From: Microbacterium sp. 18062 | Lineage (GTDB): Bacteria > Actinomycetota > Actinomycetes > Actinomycetales > Microbacteriaceae | DNA: 64,000 nucleotides | Assembly: GCF_902706225.1 (NCBI RefSeq) | Contig: NZ_CACSKB010000001.1 | Coordinates: 62,001-126,000, forward strand | Direction of reading: 5' to 3' | In this document: in pieces, positions 1 to 7,343 of the stretch | Numbering within the stretch: the first letter of the stretch is position 1 | Layout of the letters: every line of letters begins with the position of its first letter | The notes under the pieces: model-generated | What the model was told of the DNA's origin: nothing | What the model saw: the letters and a program-made list of their open reading frames with translations, nothing else | The model's database searches: none | Program-made: the position numbers and the translations under genes

Positions 1-87
1 GTCGGTGCCGTGCACGCTGCTCTTGGGGGCCGTGCCGATCTCGTTCCCGTCGTCGTCCAGCAGAACGACGTACTCGATCTCGTCCAT
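1..87 (-). CDS. idi: Isopentenyl-diphosphate delta-isomerase, N-terminal part (cut by window edge)
   Basis: The 29 visible residues start at an ATG (87-85) and read MDEIEYVVLLDDDGNEIG then GTAPKSSVHGTD, the usual N-terminus of type 1 IPP isomerase, a Nudix-fold cytosolic enzyme that interconverts IPP and DMAPP for isoprenoid synthesis. A strong Shine-Dalgarno AAGGAGGG lies just upstream. The catalytic Cys and Glu residues lie outside the window, so the call rests on the N-terminal signature only. The gene is transcribed away from the marR gene across a shared operator-like region, so MarR control of idi is an inference. Confidence 0.8.
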   Translation of the reverse strand, partial: MDEIEYVVLLDDDGNEIGTAPKSSVHGTD

Positions 88-100
88 TCGCCCTCCTTGT

Positions 101-119
101 TTGCTAGCTTAGCTAGCTA
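101..119. promoter_or_regulatory. Probable MarR-family operator between idi and marR
   Basis: The 77-bp divergent gap holds two copies of the self-complementary hexamer GCTAGC (103-108 and 112-117) nine bases apart, inside an AT-richer stretch. TAGCTAGC-like palindromes are typical of MarR-family operators. It sits 4 bp from the idi Shine-Dalgarno and about 45 bp upstream of marR, so one bound dimer could affect both genes. Binding is inferred. Confidence 0.55.
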
Positions 120-163
120 TCTGAGTCCGATCGATATTACCGACGGTGCGAGGGAGTGTCCAC

Positions 164-637
164 ATGCCCCGAGGGCAGGGCGTCGGCACGTCGCACGAGG
201 CCGCGGTGGGGCAGGTGCTGACGGCGGTCCGCGCCTTCAGCGACGCCATGGATCGCCTGCACAGCGGCATGAAGGCGGACATGGCGATGAACGCGACCGA
301 TCTCGCCGCGCTCCGGATGCTGGTCATCCGCGAGCAGCGCGGTGACACGGTCAGCCCGCACGACATCTCCCGGCACCTCCGCATCAGCACGGCCGCCACG
401 ACGAAGCTGCTCGATCGCCTCGTGGACGCAGGTCTCGTCGTGAGACGGCCGCATCCGCACGATGGACGGGCGCGCGTGATCGGTCTGACCGACAGGTCCC
501 GGGCCGAGTTCCGCGCGCACTTCGGCGCCAGCGTCGCGGCGATGCGCGAGGTCGCGGTCGGATTCTCCGCCGCCGACCTCGCGGTGATCACCGACTTCCT
601 CCTGCGGACCGCCACCGCGATGGATCCCGAACCCTGA
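164..637 (+). CDS. MarR-family transcriptional regulator
   Basis: A 157-residue cytosolic winged-helix regulator. The recognition region reads through SPHDISRHLRISTAATTKL followed by the wing ending in DGRARVIGLTD, which carries the conserved D-x-R of MarR proteins. I chose ATG 164 because AGGGAG (151-156) lies 7 nt upstream; an in-frame GTG at 146, 7 nt behind GATATT, is a possible leaderless start adding six residues. It is divergent from idi with a TAGCTAGC palindrome between them, so autoregulation and control of idi are likely. The ligand is unknown. Confidence 0.85.
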   Translation: MPRGQGVGTSHEAAVGQVLTAVRAFSDAMDRLHSGMKADMAMNATDLAALRMLVIREQRGDTVSPHDISRHLRISTAATTKLLDRLVDAGLVVRRPHPHDGRARVIGLTDRSRAEFRAHFGASVAAMREVAVGFSAADLAVITDFLLRTATAMDPEP

Positions 638-684
638 CGCGCCCCTCCCGCGACCCGTGGTGCGTCGCGCCGCGGGCAGGGGGC

Positions 685-1110
685 CTACGGGTGGCGCCTG
701 CGGAGGAGGACCGTGCCGAGCAGGACGAGTGCGATCGCCGCGAGGGACCACACGGCCACGGTGCCCCCGGTGTCGGCGAGCGACGCGTCTGTGGGCGCCC
801 GGCCGGACGAGGGAGCGGGCGGCGCGGGTGAGTCCGTCGGAGCCGCCGTGGCCGGGGTGGTGGACGTCGGCGCGCTCGGCGTGGCGGTCGGACCGGCGCG
901 CTCGGGCACCACCGCCTCGAGCGGGATGCTCGGGGCGGTCTCGCTCCCGTTCCGATCGGGCTCGCCCCCGGACGCGGCCCACACGGCCGGTGCGCCGAGG
1001 CCGCCCGGCGGCGAGTCGGCGGCTCCCACGCCCGCTCCGGCGACGATCGCTGCGACGACCAGCACCACGCGCCTGCGGGTCGCCCGGGCGCGGCGACCTC
1101 CGGGCCTCAT
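685..1110 (-). CDS. Small secreted protein with LAxTG sortase signal
   Basis: 141 residues: a basic start, a hydrophobic signal segment (RRVVLVVAAIVAGAGVGA), a Pro/Thr/Ser/Ala-rich middle, then LADTG at about residues 111-115, a hydrophobic span (VWSLAAIALVLLGTVLL) and the tail RRRHP. This is the layout of a sortase substrate; LAxTG is the form used by actinobacterial class E sortases, although no sortase gene lies in the window. Its ATG overlaps the TGA of the DUF916-like gene (ATGA), so the two are translationally coupled. The position matches the small LPxTG protein of Firmicute WxL/csc clusters. It has no known enzymatic domain. Confidence 0.75.
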   Translation of the reverse strand: MRPGGRRARATRRRVVLVVAAIVAGAGVGAADSPPGGLGAPAVWAASGGEPDRNGSETAPSIPLEAVVPERAGPTATPSAPTSTTPATAAPTDSPAPPAPSSGRAPTDASLADTGGTVAVWSLAAIALVLLGTVLLRRRHP

Positions 1111-2138
1111 CCTCGCACCCCCGCCGGCTCCGGGGACCTGCGACGTCGGCGTGCGACGACGACGGCCACGACCCCGCCCGCGACGAGCGCCAGCACGACC
1201 AGTCCTGTCCACGAGATCGCGATCTGGCTGAAGGAGGACTCAACCGCGGCGGCGGGGCGCACCGTGTCCTGGCCGACCAGGACGCCCTCGACGACGGCGT
1301 CGCCGAAGAGCGCCGCCATCGGCCACGCCGTCATCGACGTCACCACCTCTGCGGTGTCGCCCGGGAGCAGTTCCCCGGCCGTCGTCGTCGCGCTCGACGC
1401 GCCGATGCCGAGTGCACCGGCGGCCGTCGTGGTGAGGGCGGCGCCCATCCTGACGTTGCCCTCGTTGGCGACCGTCGCCGACACGTGGAGCGTGCCCGGC
1501 GCGAACGGGATCCAGGACGGCACGAACTCCGAGCGCACCTCGCCCAGGGCGAGCCGCGACACGACGTCTCCGGACACCTGGAGGTGCAGCCGCACACCGA
1601 CGCGATGCGTCACGGTGACCGCCTCGCCCGCGCGGGAGACGGCGACGACGATACCCGCCGGGTGGTCTCCGGGGGTCGCGTCCGCCGGGACGGCGATCCG
1701 AACCGGCAGCACCGCCGTCTCGCCGGCGCCGATCGTCACGGCGCTGCCGGTGAGACCCGACACCGCGATCCACGATCCCGAGTCGACCGGCTCGCTTTGA
1801 CGGATGTCGAACGCACCGCTCGGGCCGACGGCGCCGTCGCCCGCCGTCACCTCGTAGGTGGCGGCCTCCGGCCCGAGGTTGCTCACGGCGATGAAGTCGT
1901 CGACGGCTCCTCCCGGCTCGATGACGTGCCGCAGTGACACACGCCCGTCGGGGCCGTCGGCGCCGGCCGGCACCACCGACCACTGCGATCCGGCGGACGG
2001 CGCGGCGGTGCTCGTGCGCGCGGGCGCGGATGCCGCGGACGCCGCGGACGGCATCGAGATCGCCGCCGCCGTGAGCAGCACGGCGGCGATCGCCGCGCCG
2101 GTCAGGAGGGGTGTCATCCGGTACCTGGCTGTGAACAT
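1107..2138 (-). CDS. DUF916-like (WxL-interacting) membrane-anchored surface protein
   Basis: 343 residues with an N-terminal signal peptide (residues 8-30), beta-rich ectodomain and a C-terminal membrane helix (GLVVLALVAGGVVAVVVA) followed by a poly-Arg stop-transfer. The first ectodomain part has the features of DUF916/WxLIP proteins: WSVVPAGADGPDGR, then FIAVSNLGPEAATYEV, and IAVPADATPGDHPAGIVVAV. In Firmicutes such proteins bind WxL-domain proteins at the wall. The upstream phosphatase ends in a WxL-like domain and the downstream gene is a small LAxTG protein, supporting the same role. It starts at ATG 2138, 98 bp after the phosphatase. The longer frame reaching back to 4361 is a shadow of the phosphatase. 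Confidence 0.75.
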   Translation of the reverse strand: MFTARYRMTPLLTGAAIAAVLLTAAAISMPSAASAASAPARTSTAAPSAGSQWSVVPAGADGPDGRVSLRHVIEPGGAVDDFIAVSNLGPEAATYEVTAGDGAVGPSGAFDIRQSEPVDSGSWIAVSGLTGSAVTIGAGETAVLPVRIAVPADATPGDHPAGIVVAVSRAGEAVTVTHRVGVRLHLQVSGDVVSRLALGEVRSEFVPSWIPFAPGTLHVSATVANEGNVRMGAALTTTAAGALGIGASSATTTAGELLPGDTAEVVTSMTAWPMAALFGDAVVEGVLVGQDTVRPAAAVESSFSQIAISWTGLVVLALVAGGVVAVVVARRRRRSPEPAGVRG

Positions 2139-2236
2139 GGAGAGGTTCCTCTCACCACCGATGACACGGTGGACGTGGGTGCGGGCCCGGGTGCTGTGCC
2201 CGGGCCCGCACCCTGGCGCAGTGCGCCATGGATCGA

Positions 2237-4114
2237 TCAGTCCTTCGCGAACAGGGTCAGCGTGATCTCGCTGCCGTACCGGCCGCTCTCGGCGTCCGCC
2301 GGGATGGTCAGGCCGAGGTCCGCGCCGACGACCGTTGTCCCGACGCGCGAGGTCCGATCGGAGTCCGCGAGGGTCGCCGGCTCGTCGAGGGTGCCGGCCG
2401 AGCCGGCCGCGGCTCCCGAGTCGGAGACGACGATCTTCGGCGTCCACGCGAGGTTCTCCGCGCCGAAGCTGCGGTTGCCGGCGACGAATGCCGAGGCGGC
2501 GCCGGACAGCGTCCAGCCCTTGCCCTGGGCCTGGGCCTCGTTGCGGGTGTCGCTGACCGCGATCTCCGGGAGCGCGGCCCGCTGGGCCGTCGCGTCGCCC
2601 TCGAAGCGCACCGGCGCCTCGAGCTCCGGCAGGGCGAGGCTCAGCACGCCCGACGACGCGGCGAGCGGCACGGACGCCTCGACCGCGAGGGCGTCGCCCG
2701 TCGCCTCGGCGTGGCCGAGGAAGTCGAACACGGCCTCGCCGATGTCGGTGTTGTCGAGGTAGGCGCCGCGCACGACGTCCCACTGGGAGGCACGAGCCGC
2801 GAGCACCTCGGAGCCGGCGCCCTTGGCGTACACGGGGACCAGGGCGTTGGTGTGCCCGCCCGAGTGCCAGCTGACGTCGGGGATCTGCCCGGCCTCGCCG
2901 GTCGTCTCGGTCCAGCCCGTCTCCGTGCCGGCGCCGGCACCGGCGAGGTAGCCGGTCTCGTGGTCGGCGGTCACGATGACGAGCGTCTCGTCCCAGCTGC
3001 TGTTCTCCTCGACCCAGGCGGTCACGGCCTCGACGGAGTCGTTGAACTGGACCTGCTCCTCGACGAGGCGCGTGGTCTGGTTGGCGTGTCCGGCCCAGTC
3101 GACCGCGCCGCCCTCGACCATCAGGAAGAAGCCCTCGTCGCTCTTCTCGAGCACGTTCAGCGCTGCCTCCGTCGAGGTCTCGAGGGAGGGGACGTCGGTG
3201 TTCAGCGGGTCGGTGAACGGAACGACCTGATTGTTCGTCAGACCCGGACGGTTGTACTGGAACGTCTCTGCAACGCGGGCGAGGCCGAAGAGCTTGTCGG
3301 GCACGTCGGCGCCTGCCGCGACCTTCTCGAAGTCGGCTTTGCTCTCGACGTAGGTGAACGGCGTCTGCCCGCTCGAGAGGCGCTCGAAGTCGGCCTGCGA
3401 GATCCACGATCCGCTGCCGAAGTGCGAGGAGCGCGAGGTGTTCGCGTCGGTGTAGTTCGGGTGGCCGGCACCGATGATCACGTCGGCGCCGCTGTCGATC
3501 ATCTCCGTGGCGAGGCCGTGGTAGTCGTTGCGGTTGGCGTTGTGCGCGATGAACCCGGCGGGCGTCGCGTGGTTGAACGTGACCGATGTGACCAGGCCGA
3601 GCTTCTTGCCGGTGGCGATGGCCTGCTCGCCGACGGTGAGCAGGCGGTCGCCCGACGGGGTCAGGCCGAGCACGCCGTTGTCGGTCTTGATGCCGGTGCC
3701 GAGCGCGGTGCCCGCGGCGGCCGAGTCGGTGGCGCCGGAGGCGACCCACGTGAAGTCGCCCCATGCCTCTTCGGGCGAGTACGTCGCCCGGCCGCTGGCC
3801 GAGTAGTGCGACTGCGACACCTGCACCGGGAACGTGTCGTAGACCGCGCTGGGGGTGCCCGCGATGCGTTCGACGGCACCGGTCGCCGGGTCGACCGCAA
3901 CCTGTTGGTAGCTCTCGCCGGTCTCGTAGAGGCGAGCGGCGTCGAACTGGTTGTACCCGCCTCCGTCGGAGATGAGCACGATGATGTTCTTGGGGCTCTC
4001 GGCGCCCTCGTCGACCGCGGCAGCCGTGAGCGCCGGAGTGAGAGCCAGGGCGCATCCCGCCGTGGCGCTCATGGCGATCAGTCGCTTGGCGGAGCCAAAC
4101 CGTCTGGTTGTCAT
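2237..4114 (-). CDS. Secreted alkaline phosphatase with C-terminal WxL-like domain
   Basis: 625 residues from ATG 4114, with signal peptide MTTRRFGSAKRLIAMSATAG onward. The PhoA-type catalytic domain spans about residues 35-460: metal-ligand LISDGGG, nucleophile Ser131 in GATDSAAAGTA, MVEGGAVDWAGHANQ, TADHETGYL and WHSGGHTN. It should release phosphate from phosphomonoesters outside the cell. The last 150-160 residues are a separate beta-rich domain with GWTLSG (W534-T-L536), LAWTPKIV (W557) and a final SGRYGSEITLTLFAKD, which resembles WxL wall-binding domains. Upstream in-frame ATGs (4132, 4138) would only extend the signal peptide. It leads a probable operon with the DUF916-like and LAxTG genes. 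The WxL assignment is by pattern, not by search. Confidence 0.85.
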   Translation of the reverse strand: MTTRRFGSAKRLIAMSATAGCALALTPALTAAAVDEGAESPKNIIVLISDGGGYNQFDAARLYETGESYQQVAVDPATGAVERIAGTPSAVYDTFPVQVSQSHYSASGRATYSPEEAWGDFTWVASGATDSAAAGTALGTGIKTDNGVLGLTPSGDRLLTVGEQAIATGKKLGLVTSVTFNHATPAGFIAHNANRNDYHGLATEMIDSGADVIIGAGHPNYTDANTSRSSHFGSGSWISQADFERLSSGQTPFTYVESKADFEKVAAGADVPDKLFGLARVAETFQYNRPGLTNNQVVPFTDPLNTDVPSLETSTEAALNVLEKSDEGFFLMVEGGAVDWAGHANQTTRLVEEQVQFNDSVEAVTAWVEENSSWDETLVIVTADHETGYLAGAGAGTETGWTETTGEAGQIPDVSWHSGGHTNALVPVYAKGAGSEVLAARASQWDVVRGAYLDNTDIGEAVFDFLGHAEATGDALAVEASVPLAASSGVLSLALPELEAPVRFEGDATAQRAALPEIAVSDTRNEAQAQGKGWTLSGAASAFVAGNRSFGAENLAWTPKIVVSDSGAAAGSAGTLDEPATLADSDRTSRVGTTVVGADLGLTIPADAESGRYGSEITLTLFAKD

Positions 4115-4143
4115 GATCCTTCTCTTTCTCATCGTCATCGCGT

Positions 4144-4199
4144 CCGCCCCTGATGGGCGGGCACGGACACAGGCTGATCGAGCGCGATGTCGCGCTCGA
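4144..4199. promoter_or_regulatory. Two hairpins in the leader upstream of the alkaline phosphatase
   Basis: Within the 224-bp gap between the TetR gene and the phosphatase are a 6-bp stem CCGCCC/GGGCGG (4144-4149/4155-4160, loop 5) and a perfect 10-bp stem TCGAGCGCGA/TCGCGCTCGA (4178-4187/4190-4199, loop 2). Neither has a T-run. They may end tetR-side transcription, act as operator palindromes, or shape the phosphatase leader. I see no clear PHO-type direct repeats. Confidence 0.35.
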
Positions 4200-4338
4200 C
4201 AGCGTCGAGAGAAGAGCAGTTGAACGGTGTCTGTACAAAACGGCGTCCGCACAAAGAGGCCGCGGAGGACGAGGGCGTGAACGCCGTTCGTGTGATGGGG
4301 CGGGCGGCGGTGGGCGGGCCCGCCGGCCGGTCACGCCC

Positions 4339-4956
4339 TCAGGAACGGGTCGGCGCGGCAAGGCCGGCCATGAGCACGGCCACGCCCTGGTCGCGGAACG
4401 GGGCGAGATCGGCGTGCCGGTCGCGCTGCAGCGTCGTGGCCGAGGCGTCCAGGACGGCTTCGACGATGTCGACGGCGGTGCGCAGCGGCATCCGCCGGAA
4501 AAGGCCCTGCTCCATGCCCTCGCCGAGGATGCGGCGCAGCAGCGCGGTGTCCTCCTCGGCGCCGGTCAGGTAGAGGGGCGTGCCGTCGGGCGTGCGATGC
4601 GACACCACGATCTCCAGCCCGGCGGTCAGCTCGCTGCGGTGGGTGTCGACGTAGTCGATATAGGTCTCGGCGTAGGTGCGCAGCCGGTCGACGGCGCCGG
4701 ATGCCGCAGCCACCGCGACGACGAGCCGTTCGTCGAGCGCGGTGAACACGTGCTCGACGACGTGCAGCAGCAGCGCCTCCTTGGAGGGGAAGTAGTAGAG
4801 CACGGCGCTCTTGGCGACCTGGGCGCGCCGGGCGATCTCGGCTAGGGAGGCGCGGTGGTATCCGACCTCGTTGACGGTGTCGATGGCGGCTTCGATGAGC
4901 TGAGCACGTCGCGCGGTCTCGGTGAAGGTCGGTGCGGGGCGTGAGGCGACGGGCAT
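4339..4956 (-). CDS. TetR/AcrR-family transcriptional regulator
   Basis: 205 residues. The N-terminal HTH is typical of TetR: RRAQLIEAAIDTVNEVGYHR, then SLAEIARRAQVAKSAVLYYF and PSKEALL. The C-terminal all-helical part would bind a ligand and dimerise; it has no signature that names the ligand. It lies 4 bp downstream of the larger PH-domain gene on the same strand and could be the last gene of that operon, or could act on the phosphatase gene beyond it. Neither is shown by the sequence. Confidence 0.85.
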   Translation of the reverse strand: MPVASRPAPTFTETARRAQLIEAAIDTVNEVGYHRASLAEIARRAQVAKSAVLYYFPSKEALLLHVVEHVFTALDERLVVAVAAASGAVDRLRTYAETYIDYVDTHRSELTAGLEIVVSHRTPDGTPLYLTGAEEDTALLRRILGEGMEQGLFRRMPLRTAVDIVEAVLDASATTLQRDRHADLAPFRDQGVAVLMAGLAAPTRS

Positions 4957-4960
4957 GCGC

Positions 4961-6538
4961 CTATCTTCCCCCGCCGGCGGCGGTGAACTCGTCGATCACC
5001 CCCGGCGCCGCCCGCGCGGCCAGGGCGACGGAGGTGTCGGCGGCCACATCCGACGCCTCGTAGTCGTACCATCCGGCGGCCGTCATCGCCGAGACGGTGC
5101 ACAGGCCCAGCCGTCGTTGCAGGATCGACTGGCGTACTGCGATCGTGCTGACCGCGTCGCGCCGGAGCGCCGAGGTGCTGCGCGTCAGAAGCCCCGAGCG
5201 CACGACGAGGTAGTCGCCGCTGAGTGCGTGTCCGAGGGCGCGATAGGCGATTCGTCCGCCCAGCAGCGCGATCGGCCACACGGCCGGGGCGATCCAGAGG
5301 GTCCACGGTGCCACGGCGCCGGTGGCGGCCGGAACGGCGAGGACGGCGGCGGGGACGGCGGAGATGAGGGTCGCCCACCACAGGCGGCGGCGGAGGGCGG
5401 CGGAGGGATGTCGCGCGAGCTCTGCGTCGATCGGGCACGGCTCTCCCAGCACCTCGGCGGAGACGGGGCGGGCGACGCCGATCGGACCGCGCGGGAGGAT
5501 CGCTGTGGGCTGCGTCGCATCCCACAGCCCGAGACCGGTGGTGATGACGTGGGTGTCGGCCATGCCCATCCACCGCCACAGCAGGGGCTCCATGATCGTC
5601 AGTCCCCGCATCCGCGATTCGTCTCGACTGACCTCGTGCGTGCTGAACAGCCCCCGCCGGGTGCGCAGATAGCTCTTGCCGCCCGTGCGCACGCGGGTCA
5701 GCTCGAACCGCCAGTGTCCGGCGAGGAAGGCGATGCCCATCCCGACCGCCCCGAAGAGGCCGCCGCCGACCAGCGCGAGCACGGCGATGCCGGCCCAGCC
5801 CAGCTCATCCCCGTCGATGACGCTCGATGCGAGCTCGAGCAGGTCGATGCCGAACGTGGACAGCAACCAGGCCAGCCCCCACAGCACACCGGCAGCGAGC
5901 AGGTAGGCCCAGACGCTGAACATGTTGTAGACCACCCACCAGGGACGGAAGGTCGCGAGGACCCGGACCTGCTCGGGCGTCTCGAGCGCGGGGTCGACGC
6001 CGATCTGGTCGCCGGCGGTCGTCTCCTGCTGCGGACGGTCGGCGAGCAGCTCGCGGCGGAGGTCCGCGGCGTCGGCGACGGACAGGGCGTCGAGGTGCAG
6101 CGCGGCCTCGCCGGACCCGGTCTGCTGACCGGCGCCGATCGTGACAACGCGGAGGCCCGCGAGGCGGTGACGAAGTCTGGCGTGGGTGTCGACGCTGCGG
6201 ATGCGATCGCGCCGCACGCTGCGCCGGCGCCGCACGAGCACGCCGCTGCGCCCCTCGATCTCGGTCGGGGTCACTCGGTAGCGCGTGAAGGCCCACCGCA
6301 CGATGTCACCGATTCCGCCGACGACGCCGAAAGCGGCGATGCCGATCAGCGGCCACATCATGCCCGCGTCGGGCTCGACGCCGAAGACGAGGATCGCCAG
6401 AGCCCCGGGAAGCACCGACAGCGCGCTGACGGCCAGGTCGACCCAGATCACGCGAGAGCTCAGCCGGTGCCAGCCCTCGTCGGCGGGGGACGCCGCATGC
6501 CTTCCGGGCGCCCCGTTCTCGCGGAGCGATTCGTTCAT
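4961..6538 (-). CDS. Bacterial PH-domain (bPH2, YdbT-like) membrane protein
   Basis: 525 residues with paired transmembrane segments alternating with pleckstrin-like bPH2 domains. The domain hallmarks recur: AFTRYRVTPTEIEGRSGVL with RRRRSVRRDRIRSVDT near residue 90, a second copy around LTRVRTGGKSYLRTRRGLFSTHEVSRDESRMRG split here as LTRVRTGGKSYLRTRRGL then STHEVSRDESRMRG, and a third GDYLVVRSGLLTRSTSALRR with VSTIAVRQSILQRRLGL. This is the YdbT architecture. Its ATG overlaps the stop of the YdbS-like gene (ATGA), the usual pairing; the Bacillus homologues are linked to antimicrobial and envelope stress, but the function here is not established. Confidence 0.8.
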   Translation of the reverse strand: MNESLRENGAPGRHAASPADEGWHRLSSRVIWVDLAVSALSVLPGALAILVFGVEPDAGMMWPLIGIAAFGVVGGIGDIVRWAFTRYRVTPTEIEGRSGVLVRRRRSVRRDRIRSVDTHARLRHRLAGLRVVTIGAGQQTGSGEAALHLDALSVADAADLRRELLADRPQQETTAGDQIGVDPALETPEQVRVLATFRPWWVVYNMFSVWAYLLAAGVLWGLAWLLSTFGIDLLELASSVIDGDELGWAGIAVLALVGGGLFGAVGMGIAFLAGHWRFELTRVRTGGKSYLRTRRGLFSTHEVSRDESRMRGLTIMEPLLWRWMGMADTHVITTGLGLWDATQPTAILPRGPIGVARPVSAEVLGEPCPIDAELARHPSAALRRRLWWATLISAVPAAVLAVPAATGAVAPWTLWIAPAVWPIALLGGRIAYRALGHALSGDYLVVRSGLLTRSTSALRRDAVSTIAVRQSILQRRLGLCTVSAMTAAGWYDYEASDVAADTSVALAARAAPGVIDEFTAAGGGR

Positions 6539-7041
6539 GTCGCGTCGCCCTCGGTGAGCTCGGCGATCAGCGCCAGGCGCGTGGCCGCCTCTTCCGCCGC
6601 ACGCGCGTCGAGACCGACGACGGCGACGGCCCCGTGGGACGAGGCGGTGGTGACCCGCAGGGTAGACAGGCCCAGCAGCTGCTCCAGCGGTCCCCGGGTG
6701 GCGTCGACGGTCTGGATGCGCGAGGTCGGCGACACCCGCCACTCCCGCACGAGCCACCCGGTGGTCGCATAGGTGGCGCGATCGGTCACCTCCCAACGAT
6801 GCACACGGTAGCGCCAGAACGGCTCCACGGCGGCCTTTGCGAGCAGGACGATCGCGACGGCGACGATCGGTGCGATCAGCCAGACACGTGCCGGCTCCCA
6901 GATCGCGTACGTGACGATCAGCGCCACCAGCAGCGCCCCGCCCCGCAGCACCCCACGCAGGACGAAGAGCCAGATCGCGCGACGCTCGATGCGCAGTTTC
7001 GGCGGACGGAGCTGCATCCGGGACGGCGTCGTGTCGGACAC
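6535..7041 (-). CDS. Bacterial PH-domain (bPH2, YdbS-like) membrane protein
   Basis: 168 residues with two N-terminal membrane helices (about 22-75) followed by one bPH2 domain: YRVHRWEVTDRATYATTGW, SPTSRIQTVDATRGPLEQL and LGLSTLRVTTASSHGAV. The start is GTG at 7041 with GAGGAGA about 6 nt upstream. It is the first gene of the operon with the larger YdbT-like protein and probably the TetR gene. An inverted repeat only 12 bp upstream of the start is likely to be its operator. Confidence 0.8.
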   Translation of the reverse strand: MSDTTPSRMQLRPPKLRIERRAIWLFVLRGVLRGGALLVALIVTYAIWEPARVWLIAPIVAVAIVLLAKAAVEPFWRYRVHRWEVTDRATYATTGWLVREWRVSPTSRIQTVDATRGPLEQLLGLSTLRVTTASSHGAVAVVGLDARAAEEAATRLALIAELTEGDAT

Positions 7042-7052
7042 TGCGTCTCCTC

Positions 7053-7084
7053 TCTATGATTTGACCATTCGGACAAATCATAGA
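7053..7084. promoter_or_regulatory. Perfect 11-bp inverted repeat upstream of the PH-domain operon
   Basis: TCTATGATTTG (7053-7063) and its exact reverse complement (7074-7084) flank a 10-bp spacer. The repeat is AT-rich in a GC-rich neighbourhood and ends 12 bp before the GTG at 7041, so a bound protein would block the promoter or ribosome site of the operon. The dyad fits a dimeric repressor; the TetR protein encoded at the operon end is one candidate. It is too AT-rich, and wrongly placed, for a terminator. Confidence 0.5.
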
Positions 7085-7250
7085 TCGTTCGGTCGGCACC
7101 GTCCACGGGTCGTCGGGCCGTCCCGCGGGACGCTCCTGCCGATGGGCCTTCCACTCGTCGAGGGTGATGTAGTCGTCCGGGTTCGCATCCGCGTCGGCGA
7201 CGCGCTGCTCCAGGATCGCCCACTCGCGTTCCTGCCGCCGGCTCCGCGGA
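7085..7250 (-). pseudogene. Possible remnant of a small antitoxin-like gene
   Basis: The 302-bp gap between the PH operon and mesD contains, on the minus strand, protein-like text RRQEREWAILEQRVADADAN followed by PDDYITLDEWKAHRQERP. It looks like the C-terminal end of a short antitoxin-type or charged helical protein. There is no ATG or GTG at a sensible distance upstream in this frame and no stop codon before the frame runs into the PH-domain gene. I therefore treat it as a gene fragment rather than a working gene. The family is a guess from composition and layout; nothing else in the gap looks coding. Confidence 0.3.
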
Positions 7251-7343
7251 GGCCCTACGCGGCCTTCGGCAACAGATCGGCAAGCTGATTTCGCTCTGAC
7301 AGGCTTCCGGGGAGGTTGCCCCGGTGCAGGCGGCAACGGGCGG

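Noticed and set aside
2228..4153. A long plus-strand open frame (641 codons) opposite the alkaline phosphatase, and similar antisense frames opposite ligD, htrA, FAD oxidase and others.
   Set aside because: Antisense frames without stops are common at this GC content; none has motifs or a ribosome site, while the opposite strand encodes a clear family.
1107..4361. A 1084-codon open frame on the minus strand covering three gene positions.
   Set aside because: Only its last 343 codons read as protein (the DUF916-like gene); the rest is the shifted frame of the alkaline phosphatase, Arg/Gly/His-rich as expected for a GC-rich shadow.
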